Source of the DNA: Trueperaceae bacterium
GTDB taxonomy: Bacteria; Deinococcota; Deinococci; Deinococcales; Trueperaceae
Direction of reading: 5' to 3'
DNA: 64,000 nucleotides
NCBI GenBank assembly: GCA_011390455.1
Contig: JAABSI010000001.1
Span: forward strand, 60,893 to 124,892
Position 1 is the stretch's first letter. Every line of letters begins with the position of its first letter. This document shows positions 36,553 to 45,803 of the stretch, piece by piece. The notes beneath the pieces were generated by a model. That model ran no database searches. It was not told where the DNA came from and worked only from the letters and a program-made list of their open reading frames with translations. The translations under genes and the position numbers were made by a program.

Positions 36553-37701
36553 TTAGGTGAGCGCCGTCGGATCGAACAGGCGCCGGTACTCGTCGGTGGC
36601 GTAGCGGTCGGTCATGCCCGCGAGGTAGTCGATCACGGCGCGCTCGACGCCGAGGCGTTCGCCGGAGCGGCGCACGTCGGGGGGCAGCATGGCGGGGACG
36701 TCGACGTAGGCGCGGTAGAGGCGCTCCAGGATGTGGTCGGCCTTGCGCGTCATGCGGATCAGCCGATGGTGGAAGTACAGGTTGGCGTAGAGGAAGCGCT
36801 TGAGCTCGCGCAGCCGGGGGCCGACCGCGGGGCCGTTCCCCACGAGGGTGGTCGGGTGGTCGCGGACGTCGTCGAGCGAGGCGACGCCGGCCTCCTCGAT
36901 GCGCTGGTGGGTGTGCTCGATCGCGTCGGAGATCGACAGCCCGAGCAGCTCGCGGATCAAGGCGTACCGCGCCTGGTTGTCGAACCGCGCCGGGTCGATG
37001 CCGAGGCGCTCGAACAGCTCGGCGACCACGGGCACCTCGACGATCTGGTGCGGCGAGAGGTGCCCCGACCGCAGCCCGTCGTCGAGGTCGTGGGCGTTGT
37101 AGGCCAGTTCGTCCGCGACGTTCACGACCTGCGCCTCGAGGCTGCCGCGCCGGTCGGGCTCCCAGGACGTGTCGGGCACGTCGTACTCGGTCTCGTGCTT
37201 CATGATCCCTTCGAGCGTCTCCCAGCTCAGGTTGAGCCCTTCGAAGCCCGGGTAGCGGGTCTCGAGCTCGGTCACCACGCGGAGGCTCTGGCGGTTGTGG
37301 TCGAACCCGCCGAACTCGGCCGCGAGTCGGTCGAGGGTCTTCTCGCCCGCGTGGCCGAACGGCGGATGCCCGAGGTCGTGGGCGAGCGAGATGGTCTCGG
37401 CGAGGTCCTCGTTGAGCCCGAGCGCCCGGGCGATCGAGCGCGCGACCTGCACCACCTCGAGCGTGTGGGTCAGCCGGGTCCGGTAGTAGTCGCCCGCGTA
37501 GTTGACGAACACCTGGGTCTTGTACTCCAGGCGCCGGAACGCGCTCGTGTGGATGACCCGGTCGCGGTCCTTCTGGAACGCGGTGCGGTACATGCTCTCG
37601 TCCTCGGCGTGGACGCGGCCGCGCGTCGCGTCGGCGAAGGCGGCGTAGGGGGCGAGCGTGGACCGCTCGGCGGCTTCGAGGCGCGCGCGGGGCATCAGCA
37701 T
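36553..37701 (-). CDS. dgt: Deoxyguanosinetriphosphate triphosphohydrolase-like protein
   Basis: A 382-aa HD-type dNTP hydrolase that lowers dGTP and related pools. Metal ligands are His in TRLTHTLEV, His-Asp in SLAHDLGHPPFGHAGE, and Asp in NVADELAYNAHDLDDG. FRRLEYKTQVF near 55 is a typical nucleotide-site block. ATG 37701 (MLMPRARLE) lies 6 nt after TAGATT; a second ATG two codons on is possible. Its stop faces the hairpin cluster. Useful in a genome with strong DNA-repair capacity, but this role is inferred. Confidence 0.93.
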   Translation of the reverse strand: MLMPRARLEAAERSTLAPYAAFADATRGRVHAEDESMYRTAFQKDRDRVIHTSAFRRLEYKTQVFVNYAGDYYRTRLTHTLEVVQVARSIARALGLNEDLAETISLAHDLGHPPFGHAGEKTLDRLAAEFGGFDHNRQSLRVVTELETRYPGFEGLNLSWETLEGIMKHETEYDVPDTSWEPDRRGSLEAQVVNVADELAYNAHDLDDGLRSGHLSPHQIVEVPVVAELFERLGIDPARFDNQARYALIRELLGLSISDAIEHTHQRIEEAGVASLDDVRDHPTTLVGNGPAVGPRLRELKRFLYANLYFHHRLIRMTRKADHILERLYRAYVDVPAMLPPDVRRSGERLGVERAVIDYLAGMTDRYATDEYRRLFDPTALT

Positions 37702-37707
37702 GCCGTC

Positions 37708-37713
37708 AATCTA
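37708..37713 (-). promoter_or_regulatory. Leaderless -10 box of dgt (TAGATT)
   Basis: TAGATT ends 6 nt before ATG 37701; divergent from the hisN promoter 26 bp away. Confidence 0.65.
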
Positions 37714-37738
37714 GCGCGGCGTCCGGCGCCGGCGGCGG

Positions 37739-37744
37739 TAGGCT
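37739..37744 (+). promoter_or_regulatory. Leaderless -10 box of hisN (TAGGCT)
   Basis: TAGGCT ends 7 nt before ATG 37752; the spacer is GCCCCCC, with no Shine-Dalgarno. Confidence 0.65.
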
Positions 37745-37751
37745 GCCCCCC

Positions 37752-38528
37752 ATGCCCGAGCTGCAGCGCTACCTCGACGTCGCCTTGGAGGCCGCCTTCG
37801 TCGCCGGCCGACGCACCCTCGCCCACTTCGGGACCGGCGTCGCGGTGGAGACCAAAGGCGACGACACCCCCGTGACCGTCGCCGACCGCGAGGCCGAAGC
37901 GGTGCTGCGCGCGCACCTGGGAGGCGCCTTCCCGGACCACGGCATCGTCGGCGAGGAGGAGGGCGCCGACCGTGCGGACGCCAGCCACGTCTGGTGGGTC
38001 GATCCGATCGATGGGACCAAGTCGTTCGTGCGCGGCGTGCCGCTCTACGGGGTGCTCGTGGGGCTCGCGATCGAAGGCCGGGTCGAGGTGGGGGTGGCGC
38101 ACTTCCCGGCGCTCGGGATGACGCTCTCGGCCGCGAGCGGGCACGGCACCCGCCTCGACGGCCGGCCGGTGCGGGTCCGGAAGGCGGCGGGCCTGGCCGA
38201 TGCGTACGTCGGCTTCACCGACGCGGGTTCGTTCGCGCGCCACGGGCGCGCGGCGGCGTGGGCGCGGGTGCAGGCGGCGACCGCCTTCCAGGCCGGGTGG
38301 GGCGACGCCTACGGCCACGCCCTGGTGGCGGCCGGCCGCCTCGACGTGATGCTCGATCCGGTCATGCACGCCTGGGACTGCGGGCCGTTCCCGGTCCTGC
38401 TGCGCGAAGCCGGGGGCCGCTTCGGGGACTGGCGGGGCGTCGAGACCATCCATGGCGGCGAGGCGCTCTCCGTCTCCGAGGCGCTGTGGCCCGAGCTCGA
38501 GCCCTTGCTCGGAGCCCGCGGCGCGTGA
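37752..38528 (+). CDS. hisN: Histidinol-phosphatase / inositol-monophosphatase family
   Basis: A 258-aa metal-dependent phosphatase. Motif A is GEEEG near 67, motif B is WWVDPIDGTKSFVRGVPLYG near 80-99, and the third metal site is HAWDCGPFPVLLREAGG near 205. The FVRGVPLYG form of motif B is typical of HisN-type histidinol-phosphatases rather than SuhB. It would catalyse the penultimate step of histidine synthesis; no other his gene is nearby, so a broader sugar-phosphatase role is possible. Leaderless start at ATG 37752. Confidence 0.85.
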   Translation: MPELQRYLDVALEAAFVAGRRTLAHFGTGVAVETKGDDTPVTVADREAEAVLRAHLGGAFPDHGIVGEEEGADRADASHVWWVDPIDGTKSFVRGVPLYGVLVGLAIEGRVEVGVAHFPALGMTLSAASGHGTRLDGRPVRVRKAAGLADAYVGFTDAGSFARHGRAAAWARVQAATAFQAGWGDAYGHALVAAGRLDVMLDPVMHAWDCGPFPVLLREAGGRFGDWRGVETIHGGEALSVSEALWPELEPLLGARGA

Positions 38529-38542
38529 GCCGTGCAGCGACC

Positions 38543-38567
38543 GCCGTCGGGCACACGGTCCGACGGC
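38543..38567 (+). terminator. Hairpin between hisN and ispG
   Basis: An 8-bp stem GCCGTCGG/CCGACGGC with a 9-nt loop, ending 10 bp before the ispG -10 box. No T-run, so its role as terminator of hisN is uncertain. Confidence 0.4.
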
Positions 38568-38577
38568 GCGCGAGCCG

Positions 38578-38583
38578 TAGACT
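38578..38583 (+). promoter_or_regulatory. Leaderless -10 box of ispG (TAGACT)
   Basis: TAGACT ends 6 nt before ATG 38590. Confidence 0.7.
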
Positions 38584-38589
38584 GACGGC

Positions 38590-39852
38590 ATGAACCCGTA
38601 CCCACGTCGCCGCACCGTCACCGTTCCGGTGGGGCGCGTCCTCCTCGGGGGCGACCACCCCGTGGTCGTGCAGTCCATGACGAACACCGACACGGAGGAC
38701 GCGGCCGGGACCGCCGAGCAAGTCGCCACCCTCGCGCGCGCCGGATCCGAGGTCGTGCGCATCACCGTCAACACCAAGGCGGCGGCCGCGGCCGTGCCCG
38801 AGATCCGGGCGCGGCTCGACGACGCCGGCCTCGACGTGCCGCTCGTCGGCGACTTCCACTTCAACGGCCATCAACTGCTGCGCGCCTTCCCCAAGACCGC
38901 CGAGGCGCTCGCGAAGTACCGGATCAACCCGGGGAACGTCGGGGTCGGCGATCGCCACGACGAGAACTTCGTCACGATGATCGAGGTCGCCAAGGAGCAC
39001 GACCGCGCGGTGCGGATCGGCGTGAACTGGGGCTCGCTCGACCAGGCGCTGCTGACCGAGCTGATGGACGCCAACGCGCGGCGCGCCGAGCCCGAGGACG
39101 CGCGCGAGGTGATGATCGAGGCGATGATCCAGTCCGCCCTGCGATCCGCCGAGCTCGCCGAGCGCACGGGTCTGCCGGCGGAACGCATCGTGCTCTCGGC
39201 CAAGGTGAGCCGCGTGCGCGACATGTGGGACGTGTACCGGCGGCTCGCCGCGCGGTGCGCCTACCCGCTGCACCTGGGCCTCACCGAGGCCGGCATGGGC
39301 CTCAAGGGGGCCGTCGCGTCGACGGCCGGCCTCGCGCCGCTGCTGACCGACGGCATCGGCGACACCATCCGCGTCTCGCTCACCCCGGACCCCGGGGCGC
39401 CCCGCGAACGCGAGGTGGAGATCGCCCAGGAGGTGCTGCAGGCGCTCGACCTGCGGCGGTTCGCGCCCGACGTCACCGCGTGCCCCGGGTGCGGTCGGAC
39501 CACGAGCACGCTGTTCCAGGAGATGGCGCGCGACATCCAGGCGTACCTGCGGGCGAGCATGCCGGCCTGGAAGGACGCCTACCCGGGCGTCGAAGGGTTG
39601 CGGGTGGCCGTGATGGGGTGCGTCGTGAACGGTCCCGGCGAATCGAAGCACGCCGACATCGGCATCTCGCTGCCGGGCACGGGCGAGACCCCGCGGGCGC
39701 CCGTCTACCGCGACGGGGTCTTCGTGGGGACGCTCCAGGGCGCGGAGATCGTGCCCGGCTTCCAGAAGATGCTCGACGACTACGTCGTCGCCCGCTACGG
39801 TGGCGGCCCCCGCCCCGAGGACGCCCGCGTGCCGCTGCCGACGAGCGGCTGA
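38590..39852 (+). CDS. ispG: 4-hydroxy-3-methylbut-2-en-1-yl diphosphate synthase
   Basis: A 420-aa [4Fe-4S] enzyme of the MEP pathway that reduces MEcPP to HMBPP. The TIM-barrel part starts [13 protein letters not shown]; cluster ligands are in ACPGCGRTT and [17 protein letters not shown], with GLTEAGMG before them. Length is that of the short bacterial form without an insert domain. Leaderless ATG 38590. It directly precedes the carotenoid cluster, so isoprenoid precursor supply and use are side by side, though crtB has its own promoter. Confidence 0.97.
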   Translation: MNPYPRRRTVTVPVGRVLLGGDHPVVVQSMTNTDTEDAAGTAEQVATLARAGSEVVRITVNTKAAAAAVPEIRARLDDAGLDVPLVGDFHFNGHQLLRAFPKTAEALAKYRINPGNVGVGDRHDENFVTMIEVAKEHDRAVRIGVNWGSLDQALLTELMDANARRAEPEDAREVMIEAMIQSALRSAELAERTGLPAERIVLSAKVSRVRDMWDVYRRLAARCAYPLHLGLTEAGMGLKGAVASTAGLAPLLTDGIGDTIRVSLTPDPGAPREREVEIAQEVLQALDLRRFAPDVTACPGCGRTTSTLFQEMARDIQAYLRASMPAWKDAYPGVEGLRVAVMGCVVNGPGESKHADIGISLPGTGETPRAPVYRDGVFVGTLQGAEIVPGFQKMLDDYVVARYGGGPRPEDARVPLPTSG

Positions 39853-39881
39853 GCAGCGCGGCCACGGGTGCGATCCGGACC

Positions 39882-39897
39882 CCTAAGCATCGTTAGG
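39882..39897. promoter_or_regulatory. Candidate operator upstream of crtB (CCTAAGCATCGTTAGG)
   Basis: An inverted repeat CCTAA-N6-TTAGG centred about 50 bp upstream of the predicted crtB transcription start. The spacing suits an activator of the CRP type or a repressor; crt genes of Thermus are controlled by CRP-like and CarH proteins, but this sequence was not matched to a known site. Confidence 0.4.
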
Positions 39898-39927
39898 CTG
39901 CCCACGGTCGGGGCGCTTCGGGCGTGC

Positions 39928-39933
39928 TAGCGT
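39928..39933 (+). promoter_or_regulatory. -10 box of crtB operon (TAGCGT)
   Basis: TAGCGT with no visible -35, followed by a 31-nt stretch that contains GGGGAGGAG and GGAGG before ATG 39965. Lack of a -35 is consistent with activator control. Confidence 0.5.
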
Positions 39934-39964
39934 CCGCTCGGACCGGGGAGGAGCGGAGGGGCCC

Positions 39965-40834
39965 ATGACCGTCGACCAGGCCATCGCGGCGTGCACCGAC
40001 GCCACGCGGGCCCACTCCAGCACCTTCTACCTGGGCTCGCGCCTCTTCCAGGGCGAGCGGCGCTCCGCCGTGACGGTCATCTACGCGGCGTGCCGCGCCG
40101 GCGACGACGCCGTCGACGAGGCGCCGAGCAGCGAGGCGGCGCGCGAGCGCCTGGCCGCCTGGTGGGCGGGCATCGAACGCGCGTACGCGGGCACCCCGGA
40201 TGCGGACGATGCGGTCGAGGTCGGCCTCGCCTGGCTGCTCGAGCGCTTCCCCGTCCCCAAGGCCGGCTTCGACGAGTTGCGGTTGGGCTTGCTGTCCGAC
40301 CTCGAGCCGGCGGACGTCGCCGACCTGGACGAGCTGATGGTCTACTGCCGGCGCGTCGCCGGCGTGGTCGGTTGGCTGGTGGCGCCCGTCTGCGGCTACC
40401 GCGGCGGCGAGGAGACGCTGCAGATGGCGCTCGCCCTCGGCAACGCGATGCAGCTGACGAACGTGCTGCGCGACGTGGGCGAGGACCTGCGGATGGGGCG
40501 CTGCTACCTGCCCGCCGACCTGCGGGCGAAGCACGGCGTCGACCTCGACGACCTGCGCGCCGGGCGCGTCACCCCCGGCTACGTCGCGCTCCTCGAGGAG
40601 CTCGGCGCGCACGCCAACGCGCTCTACCGCGAGGGCTGGCGAGGGATCCCGCGCCTGTACGGGGTCGCCGCGCTCGGCGTGGCGGTGGCCGCCCTGAACT
40701 ACGAAGGCATCTTGCGCAAGCTGCGTCAGAACGGCTACGACAACCTCAACCGGCGCGCGTACCTGCTGCCGGTCGAGCGCGTCGCCCTCATCCCGCGCGC
40801 CGTGGTCAGCGTCGTGGCCGGGGGCCGCTCGTGA
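39965..40834 (+). CDS. crtB: Phytoene synthase
   Basis: A 289-aa enzyme that joins two GGPP to phytoene, the first committed step of carotenoid synthesis. The two Asp-rich motifs are visible: DDAVDE near 50 and [18 protein letters not shown] near 160-177. Length is at the short end for the family. ATG 39965 has GGAGG 7 nt upstream. It heads a six-gene cluster (crtB, crtO, cyclase-CruF fusion, acyltransferase, glycosyltransferase, crtD-like). Confidence 0.96.
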   Translation: MTVDQAIAACTDATRAHSSTFYLGSRLFQGERRSAVTVIYAACRAGDDAVDEAPSSEAARERLAAWWAGIERAYAGTPDADDAVEVGLAWLLERFPVPKAGFDELRLGLLSDLEPADVADLDELMVYCRRVAGVVGWLVAPVCGYRGGEETLQMALALGNAMQLTNVLRDVGEDLRMGRCYLPADLRAKHGVDLDDLRAGRVTPGYVALLEELGAHANALYREGWRGIPRLYGVAALGVAVAALNYEGILRKLRQNGYDNLNRRAYLLPVERVALIPRAVVSVVAGGRS

Positions 40835-40865
40835 CGCGCCGCGCCAACCGAACTGGAGGGGCCCC

Positions 40866-42440
40866 GTGCCCGATTACGACGTCCTGACCATCGGCGCTGG
40901 GCACAACGCCCTCGTCGCCAGCGCCTACCTCGCGCAAGCCGGCCTCAAGGTCGGCGTCTTCGAGCGCCGAGCCGTGGCGGGCGGAGCCGTCTCGACGGTG
41001 GAGCAGTTCCCGGGCTACCAGTTCGATCTCGGCGGCTCCGCCCACATCCTCATCCGCAACACCCCGATCGTCGAGGAGCTGGCGCTCGAGCGGTACGGGC
41101 TCGAGTACATCGACGTCGATCCGCTGTTCTTCGCCCCGTTCGAGGACGGCGATCACCTGATGTTCCACCGCTCCGAAGCCCAGACGATCGAGGGCATCGA
41201 AGCGCGCTTCCCCGGGGAGGGGGAGGCGTACGGGCGCTTTTTGGACGAGTGGCGGCCGTTCGCGCGCACGGTGCGCGACCTGTTCCTGGCGACGCCCAAC
41301 CCGCTCAAGCTCGGGAGCGCCGCGATGTCGGGCAAGGCGGTCCCCGGCGACTGGAAGCAAGCGCTGCCGCGCATCCTCAAGCCGTACGGGGAACTCGTGG
41401 ACGACTACTTCCGCGAGGAGAAGGTCAAGGCGCCGTTGGTGTGGATGGCGGCGCAGTCCGGTCCGCCGCCGACCGAACCGATGACCTCGCCCTTCCTGCT
41501 CTGGCACCCCCTGTACCACGAGGGGGGGATGGCGCGCCCCAAGGGGGGCTCGGGCATGCTCACGCAGGCGCTCGCGCGCCACGTCGAGGCCCATGGGGGC
41601 GAGGTCCACACGTCGGCGCCGGTGGACGCCATCCTCGTCGAGGGGGGTCGCGCCACCGGCGTGCGGGTGGGCGATCAGGTCTACACCGCTCGGGTGGTGC
41701 TCGCCGGCGCGCACGCGCTCGAGACCTTCGGCAAGCTGCTGCCCGAGGAACACCGACCGCCGGCGGCCAAGAACATGCGCGTCGGCAACGGCTTCGGCGC
41801 GGTCGTGCGGCTGGCGCTCTCGGAACCGATCCGCTACCCGGCGCACCCGGACGACGCCGCCCGCCGCGCGCTGCAGCTGATCTGCCGCGACCGGGCGCAG
41901 ATCTCGGCGGCGTACGGCGACTACCTGGCCGGCCGGCCGGCTGCCGACCCCCCGATCGTCGCGATGAGCTTCAGCGCCGTCGACCCGACGCTCGCGCCGC
42001 CCGGCGGCGAGGTCCTGTGGCTGTGGGCGCAGTACTTCCCGTATCAGCTCGCGGGCGGCCGGAGCTGGGACGCGATCGCCCCGGAGGTCGAGGCGTCGAT
42101 CCTCGACGCCTTCGAGGTGCACGCGCCGGGTACCAAGGACAAGGTCGTGGGTTCCCTGTTCCAACACCCGCTGTGGCTCGAGCGCGAGCTGGGGCTCTTC
42201 CGCGGCAACGTCATGCACCTCGAGATGAGCCTCGACCAGATGTTCGCCCTCCGCCCCTTCCTCGGGGGGCACGCCTACCGCGCCCCCGGCGTCAAGGGGC
42301 TGTACATGACCGGGGCGAGCACGCACCCCGGTGGCGGCATCATGGGCGCTTCGGGGCGCAACGCCGCCCGCGAGGTCCTGAGCGACCTGCGCTCGCCGCT
42401 CGCGGCGCTCGGGCGCGCCCTCGGCCGCTCGGGCTCGTGA
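40866..42440 (+). CDS. crtO: Carotenoid 4-ketolase CrtO (CrtI-like)
   Basis: A 524-aa FAD enzyme of the phytoene desaturase superfamily. The N-terminus [18 protein letters not shown] is the dinucleotide fold; [49 protein letters not shown] and [19 protein letters not shown] match, from memory, the Deinococcus radiodurans CrtO ketolase very closely along its whole length. It would introduce a C4 keto group on a beta ring. GTG 40866 has GGAGG 8 nt upstream. The next gene overlaps by GTGA. Confidence 0.92.
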   Translation: MPDYDVLTIGAGHNALVASAYLAQAGLKVGVFERRAVAGGAVSTVEQFPGYQFDLGGSAHILIRNTPIVEELALERYGLEYIDVDPLFFAPFEDGDHLMFHRSEAQTIEGIEARFPGEGEAYGRFLDEWRPFARTVRDLFLATPNPLKLGSAAMSGKAVPGDWKQALPRILKPYGELVDDYFREEKVKAPLVWMAAQSGPPPTEPMTSPFLLWHPLYHEGGMARPKGGSGMLTQALARHVEAHGGEVHTSAPVDAILVEGGRATGVRVGDQVYTARVVLAGAHALETFGKLLPEEHRPPAAKNMRVGNGFGAVVRLALSEPIRYPAHPDDAARRALQLICRDRAQISAAYGDYLAGRPAADPPIVAMSFSAVDPTLAPPGGEVLWLWAQYFPYQLAGGRSWDAIAPEVEASILDAFEVHAPGTKDKVVGSLFQHPLWLERELGLFRGNVMHLEMSLDQMFALRPFLGGHAYRAPGVKGLYMTGASTHPGGGIMGASGRNAAREVLSDLRSPLAALGRALGRSGS

Positions 42441-44020
42441 CGCGACCCGCCGGCGAGGCGGCCGCGCCCCCGTCGGCCGCCGTGCCGCGCTGGGCCTGGG
42501 CCCTGCCGGTCGTCGTCGCCATCGCCGCCGCGGCCATCTGGGCGGACGGCATGACCTACGCGCAGTTCCACGTCGCGTTCACGCTCCCGTGGCTCGCGGT
42601 GCTCTTCTGGGACGCGCGCCGAGGGCGCGGCGATCCGCGGGCGGCTCGGCATGGCGGGGTCGCGATCGGGGTGCTGATCGCGGTGGCGCTCGCGTACACC
42701 TATCCGTGGGATCGCCACCTGATCGTGCAGAGTGTCTGGGGGTACCCCGACGGACGCGTGCTCGCCACCGTCGGCGGCGTGCCCATCGAGGAGATCGCGT
42801 TCTTCGCGATCCAGACCTGGGCCACCGGGCTCCTGGCGTTGGCGCTGCGGCGCCGGCTCCACGCGAAGGCCGCGCCGGCGCCGCGGACCGCGGCGGTCGC
42901 CCGCGCGCTCCCCGCGGCGGGGGCGATCGGTCTCGCGGCGGTCGGCCTGCTGCTGGTGCCGACCGACCCGGGCACGTACCTCGGCTTGATCCTGGTCTGG
43001 GCGATGCCGATCCTGGCGCTGCAGTGGGCGTTCGGCGGCGACCTGCTGTGGGCGCGGCGGCGCGTCTTCGCCCTCGCCGTCGCGCTCCCGACGGCGTGGT
43101 TGTGGCTTGCCGACCGCTTCGCGATCGGCTCGGGCATCTGGTGGATCTCGCCCGAGCGCACGCTCGGCTGGGCGCCGCTCGGGCTCCCGATCGAGGAGGC
43201 GACGTTCTTCCTCGTCACCAACCTGCTCGTCGCCGGTGGGGTGCTGCTGGCCGTCGACGGGCGGTCGCTGGCGCGGCTCGCAGCGCTCGCGCGCGAGGTG
43301 CGGGCGCGGCCTTGGCGCCCGTGGTTGGCCGCGTGGGTGCTCTTCATGGTGCCCACGCCGCTCCTCCCGGACGCCTTCGTGCCGCTCGCGTACGCGAGCA
43401 CCGGGGCGCTCGCCGTGGCCGTGCTGCTGGTGGCGCTCGCCCGCTTCGGTCGGCGGGCGTGGGCGCTGCTCGGCGCGGCGCTCGCCTTCGGATGGGCGGT
43501 CGAGGTGCTGGGCTCGCGCACCGGCGTGCCCTTCGGCCCCTACGACTACACGGCGCCCGGTCCGACGCTCGCCGGGGTGCCGCTGCTCGTGCCGATCGGT
43601 TGGTTCGCGTTCGTGCTGATCGCCTTGGCCGTCGTGCCGGGGCGACGTGCGTGGTGGGGGGCACCGCTCGCGCTCGTCGCCTGGGACCTGGGGCTCGACC
43701 CGCTGATGGTGCGCGAGGGCTTCTGGGCCTTCGTGCACCCGAGCTACTTCGGGGTCGCCTGGACGAACTTCGTCGGTTGGTACGTCGCCGGGCTCGCGCT
43801 CGTCGCGCTGCTCGTCCGGATCGAGCCGCGCGTGCGGACGCCGGGCGGCGAGGCGGGCCGCTTCGCCGCGGCGATCGGCGACCTCCGGGCGACCTACCTC
43901 GTGCAGGCCTTCCTGATCGGCGTCGGGCTCGCGTTCTTCGGGTTGCCGATCGCGGGGGCGGTCGCCACCGCCGCCATGGTCGCCGTCTGGGCGTGGGGCC
44001 GGACGGGGTCGCGGGCGTGA
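42437..44020 (+). CDS. Fused lycopene cyclase (CrtYcd type) and CruF carotenoid hydratase
   Basis: A 527-aa membrane protein with two parts. Residues about 30-275 contain both halves of a heterodimer-type lycopene beta-cyclase: [11 protein letters not shown] and PIEEIAFF (115-122), then SPERTLGW and PIEEATFF (251-258). Residues about 295-520 match the CruF (1',2'-hydratase, DUF422) family: [10 protein letters not shown] (363-372), VPIGWFAFV and [10 protein letters not shown] (416-425), then EGFWAF. One chain may thus cyclise one end of lycopene and hydrate the other, giving a monocyclic hydroxy-carotenoid. GTG 42437 overlaps crtO and the stop overlaps the next gene. Confidence 0.87.
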   Translation: MTRPAGEAAAPPSAAVPRWAWALPVVVAIAAAAIWADGMTYAQFHVAFTLPWLAVLFWDARRGRGDPRAARHGGVAIGVLIAVALAYTYPWDRHLIVQSVWGYPDGRVLATVGGVPIEEIAFFAIQTWATGLLALALRRRLHAKAAPAPRTAAVARALPAAGAIGLAAVGLLLVPTDPGTYLGLILVWAMPILALQWAFGGDLLWARRRVFALAVALPTAWLWLADRFAIGSGIWWISPERTLGWAPLGLPIEEATFFLVTNLLVAGGVLLAVDGRSLARLAALAREVRARPWRPWLAAWVLFMVPTPLLPDAFVPLAYASTGALAVAVLLVALARFGRRAWALLGAALAFGWAVEVLGSRTGVPFGPYDYTAPGPTLAGVPLLVPIGWFAFVLIALAVVPGRRAWWGAPLALVAWDLGLDPLMVREGFWAFVHPSYFGVAWTNFVGWYVAGLALVALLVRIEPRVRTPGGEAGRFAAAIGDLRATYLVQAFLIGVGLAFFGLPIAGAVATAAMVAVWAWGRTGSRA

Positions 44021-44706
44021 AGGCGCGCGTGGCGGCCGCGCTCGTCCGGCTCGTCGCGGCGTTCGTGCCGGCCCGCATCCATCGGGCCTTCCGCCGCGGC
44101 ACCGGCGGCGTCTGGGGGCGCCTCGAGGCGCCCGTGCCGGCCGCCGGTGCGGTCGTCGTCGCCAACCACCACTCCTGGTGGGACGCCTATCTCGCCTGGG
44201 GGTTGGCCGTCCACCACGGGCGTCCGTCCGGGGCGGTGATGGACGACGCCCAGCTGGGTCGCTTCCGCTTCTTCACCCACCTGGGGGCGGTCCCGGCGAG
44301 CCGGCCGCGCGCGGCGGCGCGGCGCGCGGCCGCCGGCACCTGGCTGGTCGTGTTCCCCGAGGCGCGGCTGCGGCCGGCGGGGCCGCTGGGCCCCACCCGT
44401 CCGGGCGCCGCGGCCATCGCTCGATGGGCGGGCGTCCCGCTGTGGCCGGTCGCCTTCCGCGCGGTGGTGCGCGGCGGCGAGTACCCCGAGCTGTACGTGC
44501 GCGGCGGGGCGCAGCTCCCAGCCGGCAGCGACGCGGGGGCCGCCGACGCGGCGCTGGCGGCGCTGCTCGCGCGCCTCGACGCCGACCTCGCCGCGGCCCC
44601 CGATCCCGAAGCCCCCGTCCCGGGGTACGAGGCCTGGTGGCGGGGCCGCGGCAGCACCCACGAGCGCGCCGGGTGGTTGGCGCGGCTGTGGGGCGGCAGC
44701 GCATGA
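44017..44706 (+). CDS. PlsC-type acyltransferase in the carotenoid cluster
   Basis: A 229-aa member of the 1-acylglycerol-3-phosphate acyltransferase superfamily. The catalytic HX4D motif is NHHSWWDAY near 48, and the second block [13 protein letters not shown] resembles FPEG. The N-terminus is hydrophobic and basic, suited to membrane contact. GTGA overlap with the fusion gene and ATGA with the glycosyltransferase place it inside the pigment operon. It may acylate a glycosylated carotenoid, as CrtO does for staphyloxanthin in Staphylococcus, but this is inference from context. Confidence 0.85.
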   Translation: MKARVAAALVRLVAAFVPARIHRAFRRGTGGVWGRLEAPVPAAGAVVVANHHSWWDAYLAWGLAVHHGRPSGAVMDDAQLGRFRFFTHLGAVPASRPRAAARRAAAGTWLVVFPEARLRPAGPLGPTRPGAAAIARWAGVPLWPVAFRAVVRGGEYPELYVRGGAQLPAGSDAGAADAALAALLARLDADLAAAPDPEAPVPGYEAWWRGRGSTHERAGWLARLWGGSA

Positions 44707-45803
44707 TCCTCGGCGACGTGGCGTTCGCGGCGGTGGCCGCCTTCCTCCTCGGGCAGGCGTTCGTCCTCGCCCTCAACGTCGCGAGCTTCCCGGTCCTGGG
44801 CGCGCGCGCGACCGCGCGACCCGGCGGCGCGCGACCCCGGGTCTCGCTCCTGGTGCCGGTGCGGGACGAGGCGGTCGTGCTCCCCGAGACGCTGCCCACC
44901 TGGCTCGCGCAGGGGGCGGACGAGGTGCTGGTGCTCGACGACGGTTCGAGCGACGCGACGCCCGAGCTGCTCGCGGCCGCGGCCGAGCGCGCGCCGACGC
45001 TGCGGGTGCTCGCCGGCGCCCCGCTCGCGGCCGGATGGTCGGGGAAGAACTGGGCGTGCCACCAGCTCGCCGGCGCCGCGCGCGGCGAGGTGCTCGTCTT
45101 CACCGACGCCGACGTCGCCTGGACGCCCGGAGCGCTCTCGCGGGTGCTCGACGAGCTCGATGCCACCGACGGGGGCCTGCTCACGGTCTGGCCGCGCCAG
45201 CGCTGCGGCACCTGGGGCGAGCGGCTCGTGGTCCCGCTCGTCGACCTGTTGCTCTTGGCCAACCTGCCCCACCCGTTCGTCCGCGCGCTGCCGTTCGCCT
45301 CGATCGCGGGCGCCAACGGTCAGCTGATGGCGTGGCGCCGCGAGGCGTACGAGCGGGTGGGCGGGCACGCCGCCCTGCGGGCGGAGGTGCTCGAGGACGT
45401 GCGTCTGGCGCAGCGCGCGAAGCGCCTGGGGGTGCCGCTGACGCTGCGCCTCGGCGGGCCCTGGGTGGCGACGCGGATGTACCGCGGGTGGTCGGCCGTG
45501 GTCGCGGGGTTCGGCAAGAACGCCTTGGCCGCGGCGGGCGGGGTGCCGGCGGTGCTGATCGGCCTGTGGGCGACGAACGTCGCCGCGTACACCGCCCCCT
45601 GGATCGCCGCGTGGGCCGACCCGCGCTGGTGGTGGCTCGCGGCCGGCGGCGTCGCGCTGCGGGCGGTCGCCAACGCCAAGAGCGGCCGACCCGTCGCCGA
45701 GGCCCTGCTCCAACCGCTGGGCCCGATCGCGCTCACGGCGGTGGTCGCGCGGGCGCTGGCCCGCCGCGGCGGCTACGAGTGGAAGGGCCGGGCCTACCCG
45801 TGA
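44703..45803 (+). CDS. Family 2 glycosyltransferase (CruG-like)
   Basis: A 366-aa protein with an N-terminal membrane segment (about 5-28), a GT2 catalytic domain and two or three C-terminal membrane segments. [26 protein letters not shown], the DxD-type VFTDADVAW and [11 protein letters not shown] are in the expected order. In other carotenoid clusters a homologous enzyme (CruG) adds a sugar to the 1'-hydroxyl made by CruF, and the neighbours here fit that role. ATG 44703 overlaps the acyltransferase stop. Confidence 0.85.
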   Translation: MILGDVAFAAVAAFLLGQAFVLALNVASFPVLGARATARPGGARPRVSLLVPVRDEAVVLPETLPTWLAQGADEVLVLDDGSSDATPELLAAAAERAPTLRVLAGAPLAAGWSGKNWACHQLAGAARGEVLVFTDADVAWTPGALSRVLDELDATDGGLLTVWPRQRCGTWGERLVVPLVDLLLLANLPHPFVRALPFASIAGANGQLMAWRREAYERVGGHAALRAEVLEDVRLAQRAKRLGVPLTLRLGGPWVATRMYRGWSAVVAGFGKNALAAAGGVPAVLIGLWATNVAAYTAPWIAAWADPRWWWLAAGGVALRAVANAKSGRPVAEALLQPLGPIALTAVVARALARRGGYEWKGRAYP

